Part shown: positions 17,090-26,269 of the stretch, piece after piece
Numbering within the stretch: position 1 is the stretch's first letter
How the letters are laid out: each line of letters opens with the position of its first letter
From: Bathymodiolus heckerae thiotrophic gill symbiont
Lineage (GTDB): Bacteria; Pseudomonadota; Gammaproteobacteria; PS1; Pseudothioglobaceae
Reading direction: 5' to 3'
DNA length: 36,922 nt
NCBI RefSeq assembly: GCF_900128515.1
Contig: NZ_FQTP01000008.1
Location: 1-36,922, forward strand
Translations under genes and position numbers: made by a program
The notes under the pieces: model-generated
The model's input: the letters and a program-made list of their open reading frames with translations, nothing else
What the model was told of the DNA's origin: nothing
Database searches by the model: none

Positions 17090-18338
17090 TCCACGCATTA
17101 TTGCACTTGATGCAATTTGTTCGGTTGTTCTTGATAAAAAATCACTTTCCAACTTTGTCTATCCTCAGCAGGATAACGCCTTAGTCAAATCCTTAGTATT
17201 TGGCACTATTCGTTTTTATCATCAGCTCAATGATATTGTTAGCAAACTGCTTGATCATTCCTTAAAAAAGCAGGATTTGGACATTCATTGTCTGATGTTG
17301 TTAGGTGCTTATCAAATTTTATACTCCAATGTTGCTACCCACGCTAGTGTATTTGAAACCGTCAATGTGACAGTTGATATTGATAAAAGCTGGGCAAAAG
17401 GCTTGGTGAATGCCATCCTCAGACAAATTGATCGCAACAAAGAAAAGCTATTAGCACAAACGCATTATTCACATCCAACCTGGATGGTCAAAAAAATCAA
17501 GCAAAACTACCCGAATGATTTTGAGCAAATCCTTGAGCAAAATAATATTCAAGCACCGATGACTATTCGCGTACATCCAAAAACTTCTACGGCTGATTAT
17601 CAACAACAATTAAGTGATCTAGATATTACCAGTCAAACACTCGAAGTTGCGCCTCAGGCTTTGGTTTTAGACAAACCGATGAGTGTGTACGCTTTGCCTG
17701 ATTTTGAAACAGGATCTTGTTATGTGCAAGACGGATCGCCACAATTATTCGCACCTCTGCTAGATCCAAAAGAAGGTGATCTTGTCCTTGATGCTTGCTC
17801 TGCGCCCGGTGGTAAAACTACGCATTTATCTGAACTTGCGCCCAAGGCAAAGATTATTGCGCTGGATAGTGACAAGGATAGGCTCGAGCGTGTTGCACAA
17901 AACGCCCAACGATTCAATATTAACAATATAGAAATTATCCGTGGCGATGCTCAAGAACAAGACTGGTGGGATAAAAAACACTTTGACAAAATCTTACTCG
18001 ATGCGCCGTGTTCAGCTACCGGCGTTATCCGTCGCCATCCAGATATTAAGCTTTTACGAAAGCCTAAAGACATTACCGCCTTGGTTGAACTGCAATCTAA
18101 AATTTTGGACAATTTGTGGCAAATGCTAAAACCTGGCGGCACGCTACTTTATGCCACTTGCTCAATTTTAAAAGCTGAAAATGAATTTCAAATCGCTGAC
18201 TTTCTTTACAGTCATGACGATGCTAGGGAAATTAAAATTGACTTAGACTGGGGTGTAAAAACAGTTATTGGCAAGCAACAACTTCCAAGCCCTAATTTTG
18301 ATGGTTTTTATTACGCAAAATTAAGCAAAATTTCTTAA
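17079..18338 (+). CDS. rsmB: 16S rRNA m5C967 methyltransferase
   Basis: RsmB (Sun/Fmu) methylates C967 of 16S rRNA. The 419-residue protein has an N-terminal NusB-like RNA-binding domain (about 1-130, with FGTIRFY and LLGAYQIL) and a Rossmann methyltransferase domain. The SAM motif is DACSAPGGKTTHLSE at 238-252. The two catalytic cysteines are Cys311 in DAPCSATG and Cys361 in ATCSI. The start is a TTG at 17079 inside the dsbC end; no ATG lies between it and the conserved N-terminus, so this start is probable but unproven. It ends 15 bp before the converging Kef gene. Confidence 0.94.
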   Translation: MENNPRIIALDAICSVVLDKKSLSNFVYPQQDNALVKSLVFGTIRFYHQLNDIVSKLLDHSLKKQDLDIHCLMLLGAYQILYSNVATHASVFETVNVTVDIDKSWAKGLVNAILRQIDRNKEKLLAQTHYSHPTWMVKKIKQNYPNDFEQILEQNNIQAPMTIRVHPKTSTADYQQQLSDLDITSQTLEVAPQALVLDKPMSVYALPDFETGSCYVQDGSPQLFAPLLDPKEGDLVLDACSAPGGKTTHLSELAPKAKIIALDSDKDRLERVAQNAQRFNINNIEIIRGDAQEQDWWDKKHFDKILLDAPCSATGVIRRHPDIKLLRKPKDITALVELQSKILDNLWQMLKPGGTLLYATCSILKAENEFQIADFLYSHDDAREIKIDLDWGVKTVIGKQQLPSPNFDGFYYAKLSKIS

Positions 18339-18353
18339 CGCATAACAAGCCGA

Positions 18354-20339
18354 TTAACCAGTAATCAAATACTTTTCAGCGTGCTCAATATCCTCAACTA
18401 AACCACTCAATACGATGTGATCATTGTCACGGATTCGCGTCTCTTCAGAAGGGTTTTCACCTCTAACATGCCCACGTTTAATTGCCTCAACTTTGACGTT
18501 GTAACTTTTTAATTTCAGGTCTTTTAGGCGACGACCAATAGCATACATCGAACCCTCAACCAATACACTATGAATAATACCTTTCATCACTTGATGCTGC
18601 TCCATCGGATTATCATCCTCACCAGGATAAAAATTTTCAAGAATTTTATATCGATCTTGACGAATTTGACGCGTCTGCCTTAATACTTTACTGGCTGGCT
18701 GACCAATCATTAGCATCAAATGCGAAGCCAACATAATGCTAGATTCAAAAGTATCAGGAATTACCTCTGTCGCTCCTGCTTCAAATAACTCATTGAGATG
18801 TGAATCATCCAATGTGCGCACTAAAATAGGTAACTTTTTATTGAGTTGCCTAGTCGTTTTAATTATTTTTAATGTAGCATGAAAATCACTAAAGGTAATA
18901 ATCATTACCTTTGCTTTATTAATTTCTGCCGCCATTAAAATACTCTGCTTAGCTGCATCACCATAGTAAACTGCCTCACCCGCATCTTGAGCCTCATGTA
19001 CACGCTTAATATCCATATCCAGTACAACAAACGCATGATTTGCCTTGTGCAAAAATCGCTCAACTGTTTGACCAACACGACCAAATCCACACAAAATAAC
19101 ATGGCCACTTAGGTATTTACTTTCCTCAATAATGGTATTTTCTATTTCTTGATGATTATTAGAATAAGAATCTTTATGCATAAATTTTGCAATTTTGCCA
19201 TTAAATTTAATCATAAATGGCGCTAGAGACATACTCAACACTGCAGCAGTTAATAAAATATTGCCCGTTTCATTTGGCAGTAAATCAAATGCGAAGGCTA
19301 AGCTTAATAACACCAAGCCAAACTCTCCCACTTGTGACAAAGACAAGGCGATACGTAAAGATATACCACCCTCTTTACCAAACAATCGAGCAGTTACATA
19401 AAGAATGCCTCCTTTGATCAAGATAATCGCCAGAGTAATCAATATAATAACCAAAAAATGTTGGGCTAAGATTTCAAGAGAAATAGACATGCCGATGGTG
19501 ACAAAAAACAGCCCTAATAAAATATCCTGAAAAGGCCTAATATCTGCCTCAATCTGATGTCGATATTCGGTTTCACTAAGCATTGTGCCCGCCAAAAAAG
19601 CACCCAATGTCATTGACAATCCCATTTCTTCAGTAAAGGCTGCTGCACTTAATGCAACGGTTAAAACCGTTAACGTAAAAAGCTCTTGAGACTTAGCACT
19701 AGCCACCTCATGAAATAGTGGCTTAAGTAAATATTTGCCAATCATATGAATCAAAACAACTACAAACATACCTTTTAAAAAGGCTATGCCTAACACCCAA
19801 GATATACTATCACCACCATCACCATTCATTGCCAAAGCAGGAATAAGAATCAATAATGGAATAACCATGATATCTTGAAAAATAAGAATGCCTAGCGCAG
19901 AACGACCATGTCGAGATTTAATTTCAGATTGTTCGGTTAATTGTTTGATCACAATAGCGGTTGAAGAAAGTGCAAAAGCACTTGCAATAACAATACTAGT
20001 GTTTGTATCCAAACCTGCCAAATAAGTAATCAAATAAATCACAATCGCAGTTACAAAAACCTGGACAGCACCCATACCAAATACTTGTTTTTGCATGGCG
20101 ATCATTTGCCCAATAGAGAACTCCAAGCCAATTGCAAATAATAAAAATACAATGCCGAACTCAGCTAAAGCCTCAATATTTTCCGCTTTCTCAATAAATC
20201 CAAATCCATTTGGGCCAACAATAACACCAACAATAATGTATCCCAAAATAGGTGGGAAATGCAAACGACGCGATATAGAAACCGTTATCACAGCAATGGC
20301 AAGTAACAAAACAATTTGTATTAATAAGTGCTCGTTCAT
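18354..20339 (-). CDS. Kef-type CPA2 cation:proton antiporter with RCK domains
   Basis: This 661-residue inner-membrane protein has about 12 membrane helices in the first 385 residues, with the CPA2 features GYIIVGVIVGPNGFG, EFGIVFLLFAIGLEFS, FALSSTAIV and FQDIMVIPLL. A TrkA_N (RCK) nucleotide-binding domain follows with GHVILCGFGRVGQTVERFL (GxGxxG), then a TrkA_C domain at the end (VEAIKRGH, DNDHIVLSG). It most resembles KefB/KefC/YbaL K+/H+ antiporters, but there is no KefF/KefG ancillary gene beside it, so the ion and gating ligand are not settled. It converges on rsmB. Confidence 0.88.
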   Translation of the reverse strand: MNEHLLIQIVLLLAIAVITVSISRRLHFPPILGYIIVGVIVGPNGFGFIEKAENIEALAEFGIVFLLFAIGLEFSIGQMIAMQKQVFGMGAVQVFVTAIVIYLITYLAGLDTNTSIVIASAFALSSTAIVIKQLTEQSEIKSRHGRSALGILIFQDIMVIPLLILIPALAMNGDGGDSISWVLGIAFLKGMFVVVLIHMIGKYLLKPLFHEVASAKSQELFTLTVLTVALSAAAFTEEMGLSMTLGAFLAGTMLSETEYRHQIEADIRPFQDILLGLFFVTIGMSISLEILAQHFLVIILITLAIILIKGGILYVTARLFGKEGGISLRIALSLSQVGEFGLVLLSLAFAFDLLPNETGNILLTAAVLSMSLAPFMIKFNGKIAKFMHKDSYSNNHQEIENTIIEESKYLSGHVILCGFGRVGQTVERFLHKANHAFVVLDMDIKRVHEAQDAGEAVYYGDAAKQSILMAAEINKAKVMIITFSDFHATLKIIKTTRQLNKKLPILVRTLDDSHLNELFEAGATEVIPDTFESSIMLASHLMLMIGQPASKVLRQTRQIRQDRYKILENFYPGEDDNPMEQHQVMKGIIHSVLVEGSMYAIGRRLKDLKLKSYNVKVEAIKRGHVRGENPSEETRIRDNDHIVLSGLVEDIEHAEKYLITG

Positions 20340-20403
20340 AATTAAATAAAAAATACTAATTCTATTATTTTAAACCAATTCGAGGCGCTTTCTTAAATTA
20401 CTA

Positions 20404-20468
20404 GCATGATGATATCAAAGGAAATTAAAATTGACCTGGATTGGGGTATTAAAACAGATGTAAGATAA
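20404..20468 (+). pseudogene. Orphan fragment similar to the 3' end of rsmB
   Basis: On the plus strand this reads KEIKIDLDWGIKT and then ends at TAA. The rsmB protein in this window has REIKIDLDWGVKT at residues 383-395. The DNA also aligns, with GAAATTAAAATTGAC shared exactly, and the differences after it include silent changes (TTA to CTG for Leu, GAC to GAT for Asp). Upstream, CATGA and GAT also line up, with one extra base. So it is a short diverged copy of an rsmB C-terminal region, not a recent duplicate. The rest of that gene is absent. Confidence 0.7.
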
Positions 20469-20471
20469 TAC

Positions 20472-20491
20472 TGCCTTTAATCGTAAAGGCA
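20472..20491 (+). terminator. Hairpin, possible weak terminator
   Basis: TGCCTTTA and TAAAGGCA form a perfect eight-base stem around an ATCG loop, followed by TTTTAATCC. The T-tract is short, so termination would be weak. It lies just after the rsmB-like scrap, where a terminator of that lost gene would be expected, and just before a small broken gene. Confidence 0.45.
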
Positions 20492-20512
20492 TTTTAATCC
20501 TCGGGGGGGAAT

Positions 20513-20703
20513 ATGAAAAAAATACTATTAGCTATCATTGCTTTTACAACATTACCTTTAGCGCTTGTCAAAACACCATGAATGGCATTAAGAAAAAGAA
20601 AGGTCACTTTCCAAAGCTAACAGATGGTGTAACTATTACTCCTTCTGGTGTGGCTCGCATTGGCGAATTGCAACAACAAGGCTATTCTTATATTAGACCT
20701 TAG
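20513..20703 (+). pseudogene. Broken small secreted or lipoprotein gene
   Basis: The ATG at 20513 follows a very G-rich ribosome-binding site and encodes a convincing signal peptide (MKKILLAIIAFTTLPLALV), but the frame stops at 20579-20581. The frame that continues reads CQNTMNGIKKKKGHFPKLTD and runs on to GELQQQGYSYIRP and the TAG at 20701. One missing base near 20565 would join signal peptide and tail, placing Cys just after the hydrophobic stretch like a lipobox. An ATG at 20578 could also start a 41-residue peptide without a signal. I do not recognise the family; the CQNTMNG part faintly recalls entericidin-type lipoproteins, which is only a guess. Confidence 0.5.
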
Positions 20704-20711
20704 TTAAAAAA

Positions 20712-20754
20712 AATTCAATAAAAAAGGCGCTTAAAGCGCCTTTTTTATTGAATT
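20712..20754. terminator. Long perfect bidirectional terminator before lon
   Basis: The arms, each 21 bases from AATTC to GCGCTT and its exact complement, leave one base in the middle, so the practical loop is CTTAAAG. The GGCGC core is flanked by A6 and T6, so it works on both strands. It ends the small broken gene on one side and lon on the other. The right edge overlaps the lon stop codon. Confidence 0.92.
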
Positions 20755-23089
20755 ATTTCTCTAAAGCAATATCCAGCACTTCATCAATCCACTTAACCTT
20801 GATAACATTAAGCTTGCCTTTAATTTTTTCAGGCACTTCAGAAAGCTCACGCTCGTTATCATCAGGGATGATCACGGTTTTAATGCCGCCACGCAATGCC
20901 GCTAGCATTTTTTCTTTGAGTCCACCAATTGGGGTGATCTCGCCTCTTAAGGTAATCTCACCTGTCATCGCCACATCCGCCTTAACTTTGCGACCCGTTA
21001 ATACAGACACCAATGCTGTACACATTGCCGCACCCGCACTTGGGCCATCTTTAGGGGTTGAGCCATCAGGTACGTGAATGTGAATATCAAGTTTTTCTTG
21101 GAAGTCATTAGCAATGCCTAATTCTTTAGCACGCGTACGCACCACACTCATCGCTGCTTGAATAGACTCTTTCATCACATCGCCTAATTGTCCAGTATAG
21201 TTAAGCTTGCCTTTGCCCTTATAAGCAGTAGCCTCAATGGTAAGTAAATCACCACCCACTGACGTCCAAGCAAGACCTGTTACTTCACCAATTTGATTAT
21301 TTTCTTCAGCTAAACCAAAGCGATGTTTTTTGACACCTAGATATTTCTCTAAATTTTTATCACTAATCGTTGCCTTGGTTTTGCGCTTTTTAATCACCAC
21401 TTCTTTAACCACTTTTCGGCAAATAGTGCTAATGGTTCTACTTAAACCACGCACACCCGCTTCACGAGTGTAGTAACGAATAATATCTAAAATTGCTGAA
21501 TCTTTAAAGCTAATTTCACCAGCCTTAACACCATTATTTTCCATCGCTTGCTTGATTAGATGACGTTTGGCAATTTCAAGTTTTTCATCTTCGGTGTACC
21601 CGGATAACTCGATAATTTCCATACGGTCTAACAGTGGCTGAGGCAAATCCAACGAATTGGCTGTGGCTACAAACATCACCTGAGAAAGGTCATAATCTAC
21701 TTCTAAATAATGATCATTAAAAGTGTGGTTTTGCTCAGGATCTAGCACTTCAAGCATTGCCGAAGAAGGGTCACCTCGATAATCACTGGCCATTTTTTCA
21801 ATTTCATCAAGCAAAAATAACGGATTTTTTACCTTTACTTTTTGCATTTTTTGCACGATTGAACCTGGCATAGCACCAATGTAGGTACGTCGATGACCAC
21901 GAATCTCCGCCTCATCACGAACACCGCCTAAAGCCATGCGCACGTATTTACGATTAACTGCTTTAGCGATAGACTCACCCAATGAGGTTTTACCCACACC
22001 TGGAGGGCCAACCAAACATAAAATATTGGCTTTATTATGTGAAACACGTGTTTGTACAGCTAAATGTTCCAAGATTCGCTCTTTTACTTTGTTTAAACCG
22101 TAATGATCATCATCAAGAATTTTTTGTGCTTTTTTAAGATTCTTGTTGATGATGGTTTTTTTCTTCCACGGAACTTCGCATAAATTCTCAATATAGGTGC
22201 GAATGATAGAGGCATCAGAAGAATTTGATGACATACGTGATAATTTCTTTAGCTCACTCTGGGCTTTTTCCTTAACCACTTTAGGCATTTTTGCCTTATT
22301 AATACTAAGCTGTAATTCTTCAATTTCATTTTCATCTTCTGCTTGACCCAACTCTTTCTGGATTGATTTCATCTGCTCATTCAGATAATAATCACGTTGA
22401 TTAGATTCCATTTGCTTACGTACACGAGATTGAATCTTGTGCTCAGTATCAAGTACTTCAATTTCACTTTGAATCACAGTTAAGATTTTATTTAATCTAT
22501 CTTGGGCTTTATCACCACCTAATAAAGCTTGCTTTTCTGATACTTTAAGGGATAAATTGGCAATAATAACATCACTAAAACGCTCAACATCAGTTACATC
22601 TTTAAGCATTTTTAAAACTTCTTCTGGAATTTTTTTGTTAAGCTTAATGTATTTTTCAAAACTTTCTAACGCCAGTCTCATCATCGCTTCAACTTCAGTG
22701 TCATTTTCAATTGACAAAGATAATTCACTTAATTGCACTTCACTGTATTCTTCAAGATCAATAATCGCCTCAACTTTAGCACGCTTAACACCCTCTACTA
22801 AAACCTTAATAGTGCCATCTGGCAATTTTAACATTTGCAAAATAGTTGCTAATGTACCAACTTCATGTAGATCATCGTATTGAGGGTTTTCAATTTTATC
22901 GTCTTTTTGAGTTACCAGAAAGATGTATTTATTAGTGCCCATTGCCTGGGTGATAGCGTTGATTGAGGTATCTCTGCCAACGAATAATGGCATAACCGTA
23001 TGTGGAAACACCACCACATCTCTAAGCGGTAGTAACGGAACATTCTCAAGATTTAAATCGATTTTTTCTATTTCGGGCTTTGTTCCCAT
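20753..23089 (-). CDS. lon: ATP-dependent protease Lon
   Basis: This is a 778-residue LonA. The N-terminal substrate-binding domain starts with PLLPLRDVVVFPHTVMPLFV and is followed by a coiled-coil (about 190-300). An AAA+ domain has Walker A GPPGVGKTS and Walker B PLFLLDEIEK. The C-terminal peptidase domain has the Ser684/Lys727 dyad in PKDGPSAGAAM and GGLKEK. Lon removes damaged and regulatory proteins in the cytosol. Length is close to E. coli Lon (784). Its start lies 22 bp inside the end of hflX, so translation is coupled, and it is the last gene of the tig-clpP-clpX-hflX-lon cluster. Confidence 0.97.
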   Translation of the reverse strand: MGTKPEIEKIDLNLENVPLLPLRDVVVFPHTVMPLFVGRDTSINAITQAMGTNKYIFLVTQKDDKIENPQYDDLHEVGTLATILQMLKLPDGTIKVLVEGVKRAKVEAIIDLEEYSEVQLSELSLSIENDTEVEAMMRLALESFEKYIKLNKKIPEEVLKMLKDVTDVERFSDVIIANLSLKVSEKQALLGGDKAQDRLNKILTVIQSEIEVLDTEHKIQSRVRKQMESNQRDYYLNEQMKSIQKELGQAEDENEIEELQLSINKAKMPKVVKEKAQSELKKLSRMSSNSSDASIIRTYIENLCEVPWKKKTIINKNLKKAQKILDDDHYGLNKVKERILEHLAVQTRVSHNKANILCLVGPPGVGKTSLGESIAKAVNRKYVRMALGGVRDEAEIRGHRRTYIGAMPGSIVQKMQKVKVKNPLFLLDEIEKMASDYRGDPSSAMLEVLDPEQNHTFNDHYLEVDYDLSQVMFVATANSLDLPQPLLDRMEIIELSGYTEDEKLEIAKRHLIKQAMENNGVKAGEISFKDSAILDIIRYYTREAGVRGLSRTISTICRKVVKEVVIKKRKTKATISDKNLEKYLGVKKHRFGLAEENNQIGEVTGLAWTSVGGDLLTIEATAYKGKGKLNYTGQLGDVMKESIQAAMSVVRTRAKELGIANDFQEKLDIHIHVPDGSTPKDGPSAGAAMCTALVSVLTGRKVKADVAMTGEITLRGEITPIGGLKEKMLAALRGGIKTVIIPDDNERELSEVPEKIKGKLNVIKVKWIDEVLDIALEK

Positions 23090-24378
23090 AACAACTTAAC
23101 ACCTTTCTTGTTTAATAATTTAGATAGATAGTGATGAGTAACGTTAATTTCAAGTATCCAGCGACCGAAATCATCCACCTTTTCGTTGTGGATATAGCCA
23201 ATATTATGAATTTCACTTCGAATATAAGCACTCATCACGTCCAGCTCTATCTTTGCATGCGTCATCATACCACTCAGCTGCTCTGCAAGCGCTAGATATA
23301 ATAAATCAATACCCTCACCAGTTTTGCTAGAAATCCAAACTCGATACACTCTGCCAGATTCATCTCGATCTAAACGAGGCTCAACGTTTTCTATGCAATC
23401 AATCTTATTCATCACTAAGATTGTTGGTATTTTGCTAGCACCAATTTCATTAATAATTTTTTCAACCTGACCAATTTTTTCAATATTGTACTCATCAGCC
23501 GCATCGACAATATGCAGTAGCACATTAGAGCGCTTAGTTTCCTCTAGCGTGGACTTAAAAGCGTCAACCAAATCATGAGGTAAGTCTTGAATAAAACCCA
23601 CTGTATCGGCAATAACAGCCTCGCCTGAAGCTGGCAATATAACGCGTCTAATGGTTGAATCTAGGGTTGCAAAAAGTTGGTCGTTAGCAAATACTTGAGC
23701 ATTGGTCAGGGTGTTGAATAAAGTTGATTTTCCAGCGTTAGTATAGCCTGCCAGTGCAATCATTGGTAATTCGTTTTTAGTGCGAGATTTACGTCCTAAA
23801 TCACTCTGCTTGTGCACTTTATCTAAGCGCTTAGTGATATTTTTAATGCGTACTGCAATCAAGCGTTTATCGGTTTCTAGCTGAGTCTCGCCTGGACCAC
23901 GCATACCGATACCACCTTTTTGACGCTCAAGGTGTGTCCAACCACGCACTAAACGCGTTGATAGGTGGCGCAGTTGTGCCAACTCAACTTGTAATTTTCC
24001 TTCAAAAGAATTTGCCCTTAAAGCAAAAATATCCAAAATAAGACCGGTACGATCCATCACCTGACACTCTAATGTTTTTTCTAGGTTGCGCTCTTGAGAA
24101 GGAGAAAGTTCTGGCGAGAATATAACTAAATCAAGTTCAAGCTCTTTGACCATTTGTGCAATTTCATCAACTTTACCAGTACCAATATAATATTGTGCCT
24201 TGGCTGAATTTCGATTAACTTGAATAGAATTAATGATATCCAAGCCTGATGACTCGGCTAGCTCTTTAAATTCGGACTTTGCATTATGAATATTACGCGT
24301 TGAAGGTAGCTCAACATAAACCAACAAGGTTCGTTCACCTTGTCCTACAGCATCTTTTTGACGATCAAATAATTCCAA
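23068..24378 (-). CDS. hflX: Ribosome-associated GTPase HflX
   Basis: HflX is a GTPase that splits stalled or heat-damaged ribosomes. The 436-residue protein has the HflX N-terminal domain (residues 1-200), with the glycine-rich loop GGIGMRGPGETQLE at 155-168. The G domain has the P-loop GYTNAGKST at 211-219, DTVGF at 258-262 and NKID for guanine recognition. A C-terminal domain follows to the end. The usual partner is hfq (hfq-hflX-hflKC); here it instead sits between clpX (11 bp) and lon (22-bp overlap), so it would be co-expressed with proteases. Confidence 0.95.
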   Translation of the reverse strand: MELFDRQKDAVGQGERTLLVYVELPSTRNIHNAKSEFKELAESSGLDIINSIQVNRNSAKAQYYIGTGKVDEIAQMVKELELDLVIFSPELSPSQERNLEKTLECQVMDRTGLILDIFALRANSFEGKLQVELAQLRHLSTRLVRGWTHLERQKGGIGMRGPGETQLETDKRLIAVRIKNITKRLDKVHKQSDLGRKSRTKNELPMIALAGYTNAGKSTLFNTLTNAQVFANDQLFATLDSTIRRVILPASGEAVIADTVGFIQDLPHDLVDAFKSTLEETKRSNVLLHIVDAADEYNIEKIGQVEKIINEIGASKIPTILVMNKIDCIENVEPRLDRDESGRVYRVWISSKTGEGIDLLYLALAEQLSGMMTHAKIELDVMSAYIRSEIHNIGYIHNEKVDDFGRWILEINVTHHYLSKLLNKKGVKLLWEQSPK

Positions 24379-24389
24379 TTAAATAAAAC

Positions 24390-25667
24390 CTAACCAGCCT
24401 TTTTGGCAGGTTTATCTGATTTTGATTTTTTCTCAGACTTATAAACAATCAGTGGATCTTTGCTTTTTGCAACCACATCTTTATCAATAACTACTTCAGA
24501 AACTTCTTTCAATGAAGGTAACTCAAACATAGTATCAAGCAATAAATCTTCTAGGATTGATCTTAAACCTCTAGCGCCAGTTTTACGGGTAATGGCTAAT
24601 TTAGCAATCGCAACCAAGGCTGGCTTTTTAAAGATTAGCTTAACACCTTCCAATTTGAAAATTTCTTGGAATTGCTTAACAACAGAATTTTTTGGCTTGA
24701 TTAAGATTTGTATTAAAGCATCTTCATCTAATTCGCCCAATGCTGTTTGCACAGGTAGACGGCCCACTAATTCTGGAATCAACCCAAATTTAATTAAATC
24801 TTCCGGCTGAAGAAGCTCAAATAAATCAGTCAAACTTTTCTTTTTGTTATTATCCTTAACCGTAGCAGAAAAACCAATGCCTGTTGTTTTTTCAACACGA
24901 CGGCCAATAATAGCATCTAGACCATCAAATGAACCACCACAAATAAATAGTATTTTTGAAGTGTCGACGTCAATGGTTTCTTGATTTGGATGCTTACGCC
25001 CACCTTGTGGTGGAACGCTTGCAACTGTACCCTCGATAAGTTTAAGCATGGCTTGTTGTACACCTTCACCCGACACGTCACGGGTAATTGAAGGCGAATC
25101 AGAGCGACGTGAAATTTTATCAATTTCATCAATAAAAATAATACCACGCTCTGCACGAGCAGGATCAAAATTACATTTTGACAATAAACTCTTAATAACG
25201 TTTTCAACATCATCGCCCACATATCCCGCTTCTGTAAGCGTGGTAGCATCAGCAACTGTAAATGGTACATCAAGAATTCTAGCCAAAGTTTGGGCCAATA
25301 ACGTTTTACCCGAGCCAGTTGGGCCAATCATCAGAATGTTGGACTTATCTAACTCAACATCATTTGAAATATAATCACTCTTCAAACGTTTGTAATGATT
25401 GTAAACCGCTACTGATAAAACTTTTTTAGAATGATCTTGACCAATCACGTATTCATTTAAAAAATCACGCAATTGCATTGGTGTGTAATCCCAATCTTGA
25501 TATTCTTGCGTAATCTCAGTCACTGATTGTTCTTCGATTAGGTCATGACAAGACTCAATACATTCGTTACAAATGTAGACACCAGGACCTGCAATCAGAC
25601 GTTCAACTTCTGGTTTTAATTTGCCACAAAATGAACAAGAAAGTTCTTTTTTATCATCCTCTGCCAT
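24390..25667 (-). CDS. clpX: ATP-dependent Clp protease ATP-binding subunit ClpX
   Basis: ClpX unfolds substrates and feeds them to ClpP. The 425-residue protein has an N-terminal zinc domain with Cys11, Cys14, Cys33 and Cys36 (CSFC and CNEC). Walker A GPTGSGKT is at 115-122, Walker B is [10 protein letters not shown], and the pore/arginine-finger regions follow. The IGF loop (TTGIGFSA), which docks onto ClpP, is intact. Start is 2 bp after the clpP stop. Length equals the E. coli protein (424) within one residue. Confidence 0.97.
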   Translation of the reverse strand: MAEDDKKELSCSFCGKLKPEVERLIAGPGVYICNECIESCHDLIEEQSVTEITQEYQDWDYTPMQLRDFLNEYVIGQDHSKKVLSVAVYNHYKRLKSDYISNDVELDKSNILMIGPTGSGKTLLAQTLARILDVPFTVADATTLTEAGYVGDDVENVIKSLLSKCNFDPARAERGIIFIDEIDKISRRSDSPSITRDVSGEGVQQAMLKLIEGTVASVPPQGGRKHPNQETIDVDTSKILFICGGSFDGLDAIIGRRVEKTTGIGFSATVKDNNKKKSLTDLFELLQPEDLIKFGLIPELVGRLPVQTALGELDEDALIQILIKPKNSVVKQFQEIFKLEGVKLIFKKPALVAIAKLAITRKTGARGLRSILEDLLLDTMFELPSLKEVSEVVIDKDVVAKSKDPLIVYKSEKKSKSDKPAKKAG

Positions 25668-25669
25668 GA

Positions 25670-26266
25670 TTAACGCTTATTTAGTACTTTATCAATTAAC
25701 CCGTAATCTGCCGAATCTGCTGCTGACATAAAGTTATCTCTGTCTGTATCTTTTTCAATTGCTTTAAGGCTCTTGCCTGTGTGTAATTTCAAGATTTCGT
25801 TAAGCTTTTGTCTGACTGTTAAGATCTCTTTTGCATGAATATCAATGTCACTGGCTTGACCAGAAAAACCACCTAAAGGCTGATGAATCATCATTCTTGC
25901 ATGTGGTAAAGCGAAGCGCTTATTTTTAGCGCCGGCTGTTAACAACAGAGCGCCCATTGACGCTGCTTGACCAATACATAGAGTTGAAACATCTGGCTTA
26001 ATAAACTGCATGGTGTCGTAAATTGCCAAGCCAGCGGTTACTGAACCACCTGGAGAATTAATATATAAATGAATATCCTTTTCTGGATTTTCAGATTCTA
26101 AAAATAACATCTGGGCCACAACCACATTAGCCATGTAATCTTCAACTGGACCCACTAAAAAGATAATTCGCTCTTTTAAAAGTCGCGAATAAATATCATA
26201 AGCACGCTCACCACGGGCAGATTGCTCTACCACCATTGGGATTTGATTCAGATTGTTAATATCCAT
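25670..26266 (-). CDS. clpP: ATP-dependent Clp protease proteolytic subunit ClpP
   Basis: This 198-residue serine protease subunit forms the double-heptamer barrel. The catalytic triad is Ser103 ([11 protein letters not shown]), His128 ([12 protein letters not shown]) and Asp177 (EKDTDRDNF), with the oxyanion GGS at 73-75. The N-terminal propeptide is shorter than in E. coli (207 residues total). It is 3 bp after tig and 2 bp before clpX, so all three are almost certainly one transcript. Confidence 0.97.
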   Translation of the reverse strand: MDINNLNQIPMVVEQSARGERAYDIYSRLLKERIIFLVGPVEDYMANVVVAQMLFLESENPEKDIHLYINSPGGSVTAGLAIYDTMQFIKPDVSTLCIGQAASMGALLLTAGAKNKRFALPHARMMIHQPLGGFSGQASDIDIHAKEILTVRQKLNEILKLHTGKSLKAIEKDTDRDNFMSAADSADYGLIDKVLNKR

Positions 26267-26269
26267 ATA

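Larger units (their letters stand above)
20340..20512. other. Intergenic region upstream of Kef gene
   Basis: This is the first part of the 413-bp gap between the Kef and lon genes. It holds no intact gene. It must contain the minus-strand promoter of the Kef gene, though no clear boxes stand out. It also holds a scrap of rsmB 3' end (20404-20468), a hairpin (20472-20491) and an unusual run of seven G at 20503-20509 in front of a broken small gene. Confidence 0.7.

Noticed and set aside
20748-21077. 109-residue antisense frame in lon
   Set aside because: Lies wholly opposite conserved lon peptidase codons; low-complexity shadow of a real gene.
24917-25327. 136-residue frame inside clpX
   Set aside because: It is clpX read in another frame; clpX motifs across the whole stretch are intact.
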